Below, piece after piece: positions 17,101 to 23,406 of a DNA stretch of 23,445 nt. A program made the translations under genes and the position numbers. The stretch is from JBBQIY01 sp964618405. GTDB lineage: Bacteria > Verrucomicrobiota > Kiritimatiellia > RFP12 > UBA3636. Position 1 is the first letter of the stretch, and each line of letters starts with the position of its first letter. Below the pieces are notes generated by a model, which was not told the DNA's origin, did not search any database, and worked only from the letters and a program-made list of their open reading frames with translations. The DNA lies in the NCBI GenBank assembly GCA_964618405.1, contig CAZUAY010000018.1:1-23445 (forward strand), read 5' to 3'.

Positions 17101-17757
17101 ATCGAAGAATACCAAGAAATTGAAGAACGCCACGCGTTTCTGACGGCACAGGATGCGGATCTCACCGGCGCCAAAGCAAAACTGATGGAGTTGATCAAAG
17201 ACATTGACAAGCAGTCCACAGAGCTGTTTAAGGACACCTTCGAGAAGGCGAGCATCAACTTCCAAACGATGTTCCAACGCCTTTTTGATGGCGGAACGGC
17301 GGAACTTAGGCTGGTTGACGACGAAAACGTTCTCGAATGCGGCATTGAAATCATTGCGCGTCCTCCGGGCAAGAAGCCGCAGAACATTACGCTCCTTTCG
17401 GGCGGTGAGCGAACGATGACCGCCGTGGCCTTGCTCTTTGCCATCTATATGATCCGGCCCAGTCCATTCGCCATGCTCGACGAACTCGACGCCGCGCTCG
17501 ACGATTCTAACATCGGTCGTTTTGTTGGCGTCCTTAAAGATTTTCTTGATCAATCACAATTTTTGATCATCACCCACAACCAGCACACCATCGCCGGCGC
17601 AGACATCGTGTATGGCGTCACTCAGCAGGAACAAGGTATTTCGCGAATCGTTTCGATGCGTCTCAAACGCGTCGGCATCGAGGAGCCAAAAGCCGAGGAA
17701 ATGCCAGAGATCGCCTCACCGCCTCCGCCCCGAAAAAGAAAGAAGAAAACCGAATGA
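14125..17757 (+). CDS. smc: Chromosome segregation protein SMC
   Basis: A condensin SMC ATPase of about 1210 aa that compacts and segregates the chromosome with ScpA/ScpB (neither is in view). From the GTG start: Walker A GPNGCGKSN (31-39), a first long coiled coil (about 165-500), the hinge (about 510-640, with AGITMLLDKANPL and AGAVLGSMAEQF), and a second coiled coil to about 1000. The C-terminal head follows, with signature LLSGGERTMTAVALLFA (about 1089) and Walker B FAMLDELDAALDDSN (about 1115). The tail is basic (PRKRKKKTE). The frame is open to 14008, but the family's standard N-terminus (YLQTLEVIGFKSFA) starts at the GTG at 14125. The SD is weak. The stop overlaps the next ATG by 4 nt. 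Confidence 0.96.
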   Translation: MYLQTLEVIGFKSFAQKTRLVFEPGITAIVGPNGCGKSNISDAIRWVLGEQRPTALRSSAMTDVIFNGTDAHKPLGMTEVSITFADCEKQLGTDYNEVTISRRVFRTGEGHYYINKTPCRLRDIQRLFMGTGIGTTSYSVMAQGQIDAILSSKPEDRRAIFEEASGITRFRADRKEAMRKLDQTDANLLRLSDVIRELHRQIGSLQRQAGKAKRYKELQSELRKYDLFVTTRKIIRLNEHVASLSRDIARLAKTLEDLHAQVETGEQLNADAREKLMESERRIGSAMELAMEAQGRCNQATDAMRVNHQRMAEYKAWTERDEKEIAETKAVRAAQEQNMETCAEQLKNLETELAKAEEALTLTRTEFDVYRNENAAARNELQRLRNESVESERLHVTLQNELTASENSARESILKNERLSSEKTNLTQSVSDLASRLDELEGETETLNSMVDANGDAVAGNERRLDTLRASLRENEQARGDIQSQIAVHQARIQLLADAAKQSGDTPAGITMLLDKANPLSMPAGAVLGSMAEQFSAPKEYRKALEAVLRAWIDAVAVRSTADAAAIVTKLLATGKHAGARLIITEATEDSAPSPALAFPRLLDKIVCKDGFKRTAERLLGNVFLVDSLDDIPVPAPAGCTFATYTGAVAFPGGWVELWMPEGGASNPLARHLLIEDAEAELSQLELDRDDADDKTGALRRDLDAAVQALQDSRNLLDQSRRSAAQKEGEEKTLRRDLAMAKERLKSVSEALTALVTATESTTTRGRELMERLRNMASSRERLANAVAAQSEAVHETENDFLDAQTKLTESRLTHASISHRTETMRSQFHAGSARIAELDRMAQSRQNGIKSYEEGIERLSEENVKLEENLSTLEADVEAHKAEVARLREERASNQIALEQAERTLQGLRRSLDQANDINGKTELALAEGKMRLQNIQDRLMIDWHINVDQLIAEPMPEWGEEGEPPIEDAETKTAELRRKMEEMGPVNLVAIEEYQEIEERHAFLTAQDADLTGAKAKLMELIKDIDKQSTELFKDTFEKASINFQTMFQRLFDGGTAELRLVDDENVLECGIEIIARPPGKKPQNITLLSGGERTMTAVALLFAIYMIRPSPFAMLDELDAALDDSNIGRFVGVLKDFLDQSQFLIITHNQHTIAGADIVYGVTQQEQGISRIVSMRLKRVGIEEPKAEEMPEIASPPPPRKRKKKTE

Positions 17758-18041
17758 GTCTGAGTCCCTTTGAAATTGGAATGCTTGCCTGTTTTGGCAT
17801 TAGTTGGCCCACGGCCATTGCAAAAAGTCTCAGGACGAAAAATGTTTCGGGGAAAAGCCCGATGTTCATGGGTATCGTTGCTCTCGGCTACGTCTCCGGA
17901 ACCCTGCATAAGATCTTCTACTCCTACAACTGGGTTATCTGGCTGTACGTGCTGAACTTCGCCATGGTCTCGTTCGATCTTTATCTGTATTTCCTTTACT
18001 CTGCACGAGCGAAGGCAAAAGCAAAAGCCTTGCTGGGCTAA
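17754..18041 (+). CDS. Small PQ-loop/SemiSWEET-like membrane protein
   Basis: A 95-aa membrane protein with three predicted helices (about 6-22, 37-53, 60-82) and a basic, Ala/Lys-rich tail. The stretch SWPTAIAKSLRTKNVSGKS (17-35) resembles the PQ-loop pattern (Pro followed by a basic loop and GKS) of SemiSWEET-type half transporters, with PT in place of PQ. The repeated small-protein pattern GYVSGTLHKIFYSYNW also looks like bacterial short PQ-loop proteins. Such proteins usually dimerise; whether this one moves a sugar or any solute is not known. Its ATG overlaps the smc stop (ATGA), so translation is coupled to smc. ispE follows after 29 nt. Confidence 0.7.
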   Translation: MSLSPFEIGMLACFGISWPTAIAKSLRTKNVSGKSPMFMGIVALGYVSGTLHKIFYSYNWVIWLYVLNFAMVSFDLYLYFLYSARAKAKAKALLG

Positions 18042-18070
18042 TCAGCGAACATCCCAACGAGAGATTTGCA

Positions 18071-18994
18071 ATGACGGCTGTAGTCGAAGCGCCTGGCAAG
18101 ATCAACCTCACCTTGGAAATCCTCGGCAAGCGTCCGGATGGATACCACGACATCCGAAGTCTTCTGCTGCCCGTGTCGCTCATGGAGACGGTCGTCGTTT
18201 CGGAGCGAAATGACGACAAGGTAACCTGTTGCACAACCAGTGAGGACGTGGATACCGGTGAGCTTGCGCTCTTGCCGCTCGAGAAGCATCTTGCCGTCAA
18301 GGCCGTCCGAGTTATGCAGAAGCTCTGCGACACCACGCGCGGCTGTGACATCACCATCACCAAACGCGTTCCGATCGGCGCAGGCATGGGCGGTGGTAGC
18401 GCCGATGCGGCCGGCGTTATGGCAGCCCTGCGTTTACTTTGGGGCAGCCATCTCACGCAGGAATCGCTCTTCGGTGCAGCGGCGGCAATTGGCTCAGACG
18501 TGCCTGCCCTACTCCACGGCGGAGCCGTGCTGATGGAAGGTCGCGGCGAGAAGGTTTCTCCAGTTCTCCGGCCGGAAGAAACCAATCCCTCACCCTTCTG
18601 GCTCGTCGTTGTTTTTCCCGGAATGTCGGTGTCCACAAAAAATATCTACGAAAAATGCTCTCCGCGCTTGACCTCGAGGTCTGAAATATGTGATAATGCA
18701 ATTTCATCCGTACGCAATGGCGATGTACGGGCGGCGAGCTTCTGTGTTCACAATGGACTTCAGAACACCGTTTATGAGCTTCATCCAGAGACTGAGCGCT
18801 TTTGCCTGGCGCTTAGAAATGGTGGTGCTTTGTCTACACTCCTTTCGGGGAGCGGGTCAGCGGTGTTCGGTTTAGCGGAGAGCAGAAGCCACGCACTCGA
18901 GATTCAAAAGAGCTTACGGGAGAACGTGTGGAGCAGAGTCCTTTCGACGCTGCCCGATGGTGTAATGGTAGCACACGGGCTTTTGATGCCCTGA
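18071..18994 (+). CDS. ispE: 4-diphosphocytidyl-2-C-methyl-D-erythritol kinase
   Basis: A 307-aa GHMP kinase, the ATP-dependent enzyme of the MEP isoprenoid pathway that phosphorylates CDP-methylerythritol. Motifs: APGKINLTLEILGKRPDGYHDI (7-28; Lys10 is catalytic in the family), the glycine-rich ATP loop PIGAGMGGGSADAAG (101-115), GSDVPALLHGG (141-151, catalytic Asp about 143) and the C-terminal LLSGSGSAVFGL. The start gives MTAVVEAPGK. The last 14 codons, ending LPDGVMVAHGLLMP, and the TGA stop lie inside the tRNA-Gln gene, an overlap of 44 nt on the same strand. The order ispE, tRNA-Gln, prs, rplY, pth is also found in gammaproteobacteria. Confidence 0.95.
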   Translation: MTAVVEAPGKINLTLEILGKRPDGYHDIRSLLLPVSLMETVVVSERNDDKVTCCTTSEDVDTGELALLPLEKHLAVKAVRVMQKLCDTTRGCDITITKRVPIGAGMGGGSADAAGVMAALRLLWGSHLTQESLFGAAAAIGSDVPALLHGGAVLMEGRGEKVSPVLRPEETNPSPFWLVVVFPGMSVSTKNIYEKCSPRLTSRSEICDNAISSVRNGDVRAASFCVHNGLQNTVYELHPETERFCLALRNGGALSTLLSGSGSAVFGLAESRSHALEIQKSLRENVWSRVLSTLPDGVMVAHGLLMP

Positions 18995-19024
18995 GCCATG
19001 GTTCGAATCCATGTCGGGCAACCA
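18951..19024 (+). tRNA. trnQ: tRNA-Gln (anticodon TTG), CCA encoded
   Basis: A full cloverleaf can be drawn. The acceptor is TGCCCGA with TCGGGCA, then discriminator A and an encoded CCA. The D arm is GTG/CAC with a GG-containing loop. The anticodon stem CGGGC/GCCCT has a C-T mismatch at its outermost pair and loop TTTTGAT, anticodon TTG at 18983-18985. The variable loop has 4 nt. The T arm is CATGG/CCATG with loop TTCGAAT. The 5' 44 nt are also the end of ispE, so the tRNA must be cut out of the ispE-prs transcript or made from its own promoter. Confidence 0.95.
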
Positions 19025-19120
19025 TTTCGGAGATTCCGGAATCGGTTGCACTACACAAACTTCTGTCTTTTAGCTCGCGTCGTTGCGAGGCTCAACCTCT
19101 CAACAAACACCCCCTATTTC

Positions 19121-20050
19121 GTGAAGATTTTCTCAGGAAACTCAAATCCGCAACTTGCAGCCAGCATCTGCTCCTACTTAGGAACAGAACTGGGAGCTGC
19201 GGATGTCGTGACGTTCCCGGACGGCGAAACGTTCGTGAAGATCAAGGACAGCGTTCGCGGTTCCGACTGTTTTATTATTCAGTCAATTTGCGGACAACCT
19301 AACGAGCGGCTCATGGAGCTCCTCATTATGATCGACGCAATGAAGCGGGCTTCCGCCGCGCGCATCACGGCGGTGCTCCCTATTTACGGCTATGCAAGGC
19401 AGGATCGCAAGGATCAGCCGCGCGTTCCCATTACAGCCAAACTGGTTGCAAATTTGCTTGTGGCAGCAGGAGCGAACCGTATCCTCACGATGGATCTCCA
19501 TGCCGCACAAATCGTCGGCTATTTCGATATCCCCGTCGACCAGCTCCATGCCTCCCCCGTACTTGTCAAATATCTACGTGAGAAGGAGCTCACCAACCCA
19601 GTTGTTGTCGCTCCCGATACTGGCAGTGTTAAGAACGCCTATACCTACTCGCATATTTTCGGCTGCGGCCTTGCTATCACAGCGAAGCAACGCAAAGGTG
19701 CCCATGATGTAGAGGCCTATTCCCTCGTTGGCGATGTCGATGGCTGCGACGTCATCATGATCGACGACCTGACGAGCACCTGCGGCACCCTCTCGGCGGC
19801 CGCTGCTCTGGTAAAGAAGAATGGCGCCCGCAATATCTACGCGGCCGTCACGCACGCCCAGCTCAACCAGCAGGGCATCGACCGACTCAAAAAATCCGAT
19901 ATCTGCGAGCTTATCGTCACCGATACGGTCCCTCAGCAGAAATACGACGACGCGCTGCCGATCACCGTGCTCTCCGTTGCGGAGCTTTTCGGTGAAGCAA
20001 TCCGGCGGATTCACAACAATCAATCAGTTAGTTCGCTTTTTAGAATGTAA
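19121..20050 (+). CDS. prs: Ribose-phosphate pyrophosphokinase (PRPP synthetase)
   Basis: A 309-aa class I PRPP synthetase, which makes PRPP from ribose-5-phosphate and ATP for nucleotide, His and Trp synthesis. Signatures: KIFSGNSNPQLA at the N-terminus, FPDGETFVKI, PIYGYARQDRKDQPRVPITAKLVA, LTMDLHAAQIVGYFDIPVDQLHASP and the PRPP-binding MIDDLTSTCGTLSAA (usually DDMIDTGGT, so slightly variant). The frame is open from 18998, inside the tRNA. I placed the start at GTG 19121 because the family N-terminus begins there and the length becomes normal (310-315 aa). No SD is visible before it. The 96 nt between tRNA CCA and GTG would be the leader after tRNA processing. Confidence 0.94.
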   Translation: MKIFSGNSNPQLAASICSYLGTELGAADVVTFPDGETFVKIKDSVRGSDCFIIQSICGQPNERLMELLIMIDAMKRASAARITAVLPIYGYARQDRKDQPRVPITAKLVANLLVAAGANRILTMDLHAAQIVGYFDIPVDQLHASPVLVKYLREKELTNPVVVAPDTGSVKNAYTYSHIFGCGLAITAKQRKGAHDVEAYSLVGDVDGCDVIMIDDLTSTCGTLSAAAALVKKNGARNIYAAVTHAQLNQQGIDRLKKSDICELIVTDTVPQQKYDDALPITVLSVAELFGEAIRRIHNNQSVSSLFRM

Positions 20051-20089
20051 CAAGACCCCCTTTGACAGGGGCAGGAGAAAACAAGAGTC

Positions 20090-20794
20090 ATGGCACAAGA
20101 AATCAAAGTCATCGCGGAACCGCGCACGTGTAGCGGATCCACGGCCGCACGCCGTTTGCGCCGCTCAGGCGTCATCCCGGCAGTGCTCGCCACAACAGGC
20201 GGGGAAACCGCACTCATCCAGCTCAGCGCCCACGACTTCGAGCGCGTGATGAGCCAACACGCAAGCACGCAGCTCCTCGTCAGCCTCACGGTTGGCGACA
20301 AAACATGCCTCGCACTTTTGCGCGAAATACAGCGTAACGGTATGACAGGCCGTGTGAGCCACGCCGATTTCGGCGAAATCGACGCGAACCGCAAACTACA
20401 CGTCAAAATCCAGATCGTCCTCGATGGCGAACCGGAAGGCGTACGCAACGAAAACGGCGTCCTTGAGCAACACATGCGCTTCGTCGAAGTCGCCTGCCTG
20501 CCGACGGATATCGTTGAAAGCTTTGCCGTCAACACAGAGGCACTCAAGCTCGGCGACGACATCACGGTGGCGCAACTCAACCTCGGCGACAAGTATACGC
20601 TGGTCTCCCATGGCGACAACGTTGTGGCAACGGTCTCATCCGCCACGCCTGAAGAGGTTGCCCCCGTAGTGGCTGAAGATGCCGAAGCGGCTCAGCCTGC
20701 GCTCAGCACAAAGAAGGGCAAAGCCGAAGAGGCTGGAGCAGCAGCTCCTGCTGCGGCTCCAGCAGCGGCAGCCAAGCCTGCGGCAAAGAAATAA
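20090..20794 (+). CDS. rplY: 50S ribosomal protein L25/general stress protein Ctc
   Basis: A 234-aa CTC-type L25, which binds 5S rRNA. The N-terminal L25 domain (about 1-95) shows ARRLRRSGVIPAVLATTGGE and SHADFGEI. The C-terminal TL5/Ctc beta domain (about 96-185) includes VKIQIVLDGEPEGVRNENGVLEQ and DDITVAQLNLGDKYTLV. An Ala/Lys/Glu-rich tail of about 45 residues (PAAAPAAAAKPAAKK) ends it. An AGGAG lies 14 nt before the ATG. A short CCCC/GGGG hairpin (20057-20071) sits directly before that SD and could modulate translation. The gap from prs is 39 nt. Confidence 0.94.
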   Translation: MAQEIKVIAEPRTCSGSTAARRLRRSGVIPAVLATTGGETALIQLSAHDFERVMSQHASTQLLVSLTVGDKTCLALLREIQRNGMTGRVSHADFGEIDANRKLHVKIQIVLDGEPEGVRNENGVLEQHMRFVEVACLPTDIVESFAVNTEALKLGDDITVAQLNLGDKYTLVSHGDNVVATVSSATPEEVAPVVAEDAEAAQPALSTKKGKAEEAGAAAPAAAPAAAAKPAAKK

Positions 20795-20841
20795 TCAGAT
20801 CCGCTTGACGACAGACGACGACACCAACGAGGAAGATTGAA

Positions 20842-21522
20842 GTGAAGATGATTGCAGGACTAGGCAACCCAGGCCGCGACTACGAAGGAACTCCCCACAA
20901 CGTGGGCTTCGTTGCCGTCGACTTGATTTGCCAGTCGCTCGGAGGAGACTGGCGCATTGAACCGCGCTTTAAGGCCGATGTTGCCAAGGTCTCTCAAGAC
21001 GGCGAATCGCTCCTGCTAGTCAAGCCCATGACGTACATGAACGACAGCGGCGAAGCCATCGGTCAGATCATGCGCTACTACCGCATGACGCCCGAAGAAG
21101 TCATTGTCATTTCAGACGACGTGAATCTGTTGCCAGGCCGCATCCGCGTCCGCGCGACAGGAAGCGCCGGAGGCCATAACGGCCTAAAGTCCACAATCGA
21201 ACATCTAGGTTCACAGCAGTTCACGCGCGTTCGAATCGGCGTGGGACTAGGCAAAAACGAATCCGGAACCTTGGTCGGCCATGTACTCGGCCGCATCGCG
21301 AAAGAAGATGCCGAAGGCGTTGCCGACGGAACCAAGACTGCAGCCGAAGCGGCACTTTTCGCAGCACACGATGGCACGGAGGCGGCGATGAACCACTACA
21401 ATGCAGCATCGGCGCCCCAGCCCTCGGGAGACGAAGAGCCTGTGGACAAGCGGAACACAACTCACAACGATAAAACCAAACAGCTTAACAACAAGGAACA
21501 TGAACATGCCCAGGAAATATGA
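20842..21522 (+). CDS. pth: Peptidyl-tRNA hydrolase
   Basis: A 226-aa Pth, which releases tRNA from peptidyl-tRNAs that drop off the ribosome. Motifs: IAGLGNPGRDYEGTPHNVGF (with the catalytic His in PHNVGF), LLVKPMTYMNDSGEAI, VISDDVNL and GSAGGHNGLKSTIEHLG. The start is decided by the SD GAGGAAG (20829-20835), which lies 6 nt from GTG 20842 but 12 nt from ATG 20848. GTG also gives the normal (M)K-x-I-x-GLGNPG opening. Past about residue 190 there is a hydrophilic tail (SGDEEPVDKRNTTHNDKTK...) beyond the usual length. The last 17 nt overlap rpsF, and the tail codons include the rpsF SD. Confidence 0.95.
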   Translation: MKMIAGLGNPGRDYEGTPHNVGFVAVDLICQSLGGDWRIEPRFKADVAKVSQDGESLLLVKPMTYMNDSGEAIGQIMRYYRMTPEEVIVISDDVNLLPGRIRVRATGSAGGHNGLKSTIEHLGSQQFTRVRIGVGLGKNESGTLVGHVLGRIAKEDAEGVADGTKTAAEAALFAAHDGTEAAMNHYNAASAPQPSGDEEPVDKRNTTHNDKTKQLNNKEHEHAQEI

Positions 21523-21919
21523 AGCCCTTTTCATCTTCGCAGGCAACGTCAAGGACGAGTCGCTTGACAAAGTGATCGAGCAGAGCACAACCGAGATCGA
21601 GAAACTTGGTGGTGTTATCGAAAAGACGGATCCCCTCGGACGCCGTACCTTCGCCCGCACCATGCAGAAGCACGACCATGGCGTCTACGTGAAAATCCGT
21701 TTCGCTATCGAACCGAAACAGATCGCCAAAATCCACAATCGCTTCGTGCACAACGACGACTGCTTCCGCGTGCAAATCGTCTCGCGCAATGAGCGCGTTG
21801 AAGCTGCGAAATCCGCCGACAACAACCGCCGCGCCCTGTTCAAGGCTTCTCTAGAAGCCGCTGGAGACGTTCCAGTAGCAAAGTCGAGACCTCGTTACAA
21901 CAACAACGACAACGACTAA
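21506..21919 (+). CDS. rpsF: 30S ribosomal protein S6
   Basis: A 137-aa S6, a small-subunit protein that pairs with S18. Family features: RKYEALFIFAGNVKDESLDKV at the start, LGGVIEKTDPLGRRTFA, and HGVYVKIRFAIEPKQIAKI. The tail is Asn/Asp-rich (RPRYNNNDND). Two in-frame ATGs (21500 and 21506) are near; SD AAGGAA (21493-21498) is 7 nt from 21506 and 1 nt from 21500, so 21506 is chosen. The start lies inside the end of pth. rpsF-ssb-rpsR-rplI is a common bacterial operon order. Confidence 0.94.
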   Translation: MPRKYEALFIFAGNVKDESLDKVIEQSTTEIEKLGGVIEKTDPLGRRTFARTMQKHDHGVYVKIRFAIEPKQIAKIHNRFVHNDDCFRVQIVSRNERVEAAKSADNNRRALFKASLEAAGDVPVAKSRPRYNNNDND

Positions 21920-21999
21920 GTCGCAAAGCCCCCGTCGAGGAGGCAGAGTCCCAACACCACCACGAATACACTTACGCAGAAAGCAGAAAGGAGACAATC

Positions 22000-22452
22000 A
22001 TGGCAAGCTACAATAGAGTTATCGTTATCGGAAACCTCACCCGAGACCCCGAACTCAAACGTACACCCTCGGGCGCTGCTGTGTGCGAAATCCGTCTGGC
22101 CGTCAACGAATCCTACCGTAACAAGGAAGGCGAACGCGTTGAGCGTCCGGTGTATGTCGACGTGGTTGTCTGGAATCAGCAGGCGGAAGCCTGCAACCAG
22201 TACTTGTCGAAAGGAAGCCCTCTCTTCGTTGAAGGCCGCCTCCAATACGACGAATGGAAAACACCCCAGGGCGACACCAGAAGCAAACTTCGCATCGTCG
22301 CTCAGCGCACACAATTCATCGGTGCCCACCAGGGCCAGAGTCAGGATTCCGCAGGAAAATCTGCTGGAAACACCTCTGCAGCCGATGCAGTGCCCTCGGA
22401 TTCCCTAGAATCCGAGACAGAACCCGAGACCGATGAAGTAATCCCCTTCTGA
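22000..22452 (+). CDS. ssb: Single-stranded DNA-binding protein
   Basis: A 150-aa SSB. The OB fold (about 1-110) shows NRVIVIGNLTRDPELKRTPSG, FVEGRLQYDEWKTPQGD and KLRIVAQRTQFIG. A flexible acidic, Ser-rich linker is followed by the conserved C-terminal tip DEVIPF, which recruits replication and repair partners (DDDIPF in E. coli). The SD AAAGGAG lies 6-8 nt before the ATG. The gap of 80 nt from rpsF shows no terminator. The length is slightly short of the E. coli form but normal for the family. Confidence 0.96.
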   Translation: MASYNRVIVIGNLTRDPELKRTPSGAAVCEIRLAVNESYRNKEGERVERPVYVDVVVWNQQAEACNQYLSKGSPLFVEGRLQYDEWKTPQGDTRSKLRIVAQRTQFIGAHQGQSQDSAGKSAGNTSAADAVPSDSLESETEPETDEVIPF

Positions 22453-22490
22453 GTCAACAATCTAAATCAGCAATTCACGAGGAAAAGCAC

Positions 22491-22721
22491 ATGGCAATGC
22501 GCAACCACAAAACCACACGCAGAAACGAGACTCCCCTCCGAAAGAAGACCCCGGATGGCGACGTCACCGTCGTTGACATCAACGATGTCGAATTCCTTCG
22601 CCGCTACGTCAGCGAGCAAGGGAAAATCCTACCCCAGCGCCTCAGCGGCCTCAACGCAACCAATCAGCGCAAGGTGAAGCGCGGCATCCGTCGCGCTCGC
22701 ACCATGGGCTTGATGATGTAA
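22491..22721 (+). CDS. rpsR: 30S ribosomal protein S18
   Basis: A 76-aa S18. The family core is DINDVEFLRRYVSEQGKILPQRLSGLNATNQRKVKRGIRRARTMGLM. The basic N-terminus (RNHKTTRRNETPLRKK) has no cysteines, so it is a zinc-free type. The SD GAGGAAAAG lies before the ATG at 22491; a second ATG at 22497 is possible. It sits between ssb and rplI, as expected. Confidence 0.95.
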   Translation: MAMRNHKTTRRNETPLRKKTPDGDVTVVDINDVEFLRRYVSEQGKILPQRLSGLNATNQRKVKRGIRRARTMGLMM

Positions 22722-22743
22722 TCACCGGAAAGGCAAACTGAAA

Positions 22744-23196
22744 ATGTCCACAGAACTCTTTCTCATCAGCGATGTCCCCAACCTTGGCAATGAAGGCGAT
22801 ATCGTTAAAGTCGCCGACGGGTACGCCCGCAACTTCCTTCTCCCCAAGAAGATGGCGGAAGCCGTAACCGAAGGTGCACGCCGTCGCCTCGCCAAGATCC
22901 AAGCCGAACGCGAAAAGGTCCGCAAGGAAACCCTTGCCGATGCCAAGAAGCTTGGTGCTAAGCTCAAAGATGCGTCCGTCACAATCCGCGCCAAAACGAG
23001 CGATGTCGATACCCTCTACGGTTCCGTCAACGCCGCGCAGATCCTCGCCGCACTCAAGGAGCAGGGCTTCACCTCCCTCGAGGAACCTATGGTTCGCCTC
23101 GACAACCTCATCAAGACGCTCGGAACCTTCGATGTTCCCGTCAAGGTTCACACCGATGTCACCGAGACCGTCAAGGTCTGGGTTGTCGCCGAGTAG
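22744..23196 (+). CDS. rplI: 50S ribosomal protein L9
   Basis: A 150-aa L9. The N-terminal rRNA-binding domain has LISDVPNLGNEGDIVKVADGYARNFLLPKKMA (a close match to the L9 signature). The long connecting helix is about residues 40-75, and the C-terminal domain has TLYGSVNAAQILAAL and VRLDNLIKTLGTFDVPVKVH. The SD-like GGAAAGG lies before the ATG. It is the last gene of the + strand run, with a strong terminator 26 nt after its stop. Confidence 0.96.
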   Translation: MSTELFLISDVPNLGNEGDIVKVADGYARNFLLPKKMAEAVTEGARRRLAKIQAEREKVRKETLADAKKLGAKLKDASVTIRAKTSDVDTLYGSVNAAQILAALKEQGFTSLEEPMVRLDNLIKTLGTFDVPVKVHTDVTETVKVWVVAE

Positions 23197-23222
23197 ACCC
23201 TGACACCTTTTGATGATACTCA

Positions 23223-23259
23223 CGACTATTCCGCAGCTTCTGCGGAATAGTCGTTTTAT
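23223..23259 (+). terminator. Intrinsic terminator after rplI
   Basis: A perfect 14-bp stem (CGACTATTCCGCAG at 23223-23236, CTGCGGAATAGTCG at 23240-23253) with a 3-nt loop CTT is followed directly by TTTTATA. This is a textbook rho-independent terminator for the + strand operon. No good T-run follows on the - strand. Confidence 0.93.
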
Positions 23260-23278
23260 ATTTACAAGCTTTGTCGCG

Positions 23279-23328
23279 TTATGTTGTGCGCAACATAATT
23301 ACGTTCGCAACATAAGTCCTGAACGTAA
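23279..23328. repeat. Paired inverted repeats (TTATGTTG and TTACGTTC hairpins)
   Basis: TTATGTTG (23279-23286) and CAACATAA (23291-23298) form an 8-bp stem with loop TGCG. Immediately after, TTACGTTC (23299-23306) pairs with GAACGTAA (23321-23328) around a 14-nt loop. That loop carries a second copy of CAACATAA (23308-23315), so alternative pairings exist. It lies just past the rplI terminator in non-coding DNA. Confidence 0.7.
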
Positions 23329-23371
23329 TCGGTCAGTGACGGGGGGTGCCCCCCGCTGACTGCCCGATTAC
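23325..23371. repeat. GC-rich palindromic element
   Basis: A near-perfect hairpin of about 20 bp. Arms begin GTAATCGG (23325-23332) and end CCGATTAC (23364-23371), with an inner C plus six Gs (23340-23346) against six Cs plus G (23349-23355). Small mismatches lie at TCAGTGA versus CTGACTG. The first 16 nt occur as an exact reverse complement at 98-113. It looks like a dispersed REP-type element. Confidence 0.65.
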
Positions 23372-23406
23372 AGTCGCTAGTCGCTAGTCTCTAGTCGCCA
23401 GTGGCA
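23372..23406. repeat. Heptamer tandem repeat
   Basis: Five consecutive 7-nt units: AGTCGCT, AGTCGCT, AGTCTCT, AGTCGCC, AGTGGCA. It abuts the palindromic element with no spacer. The remaining 39 nt to the window end show no gene. Confidence 0.7.

Noticed and set aside
16702..17553. 283-aa antisense frame in the smc head region
   Set aside because: It lies opposite highly conserved smc codons and shows no recognisable domain; a shadow of GC-skewed codon use.
23372..23406. Heptamer repeat as a CRISPR array
   Set aside because: The units are 7 nt and contiguous without spacers, so it is a simple tandem repeat.
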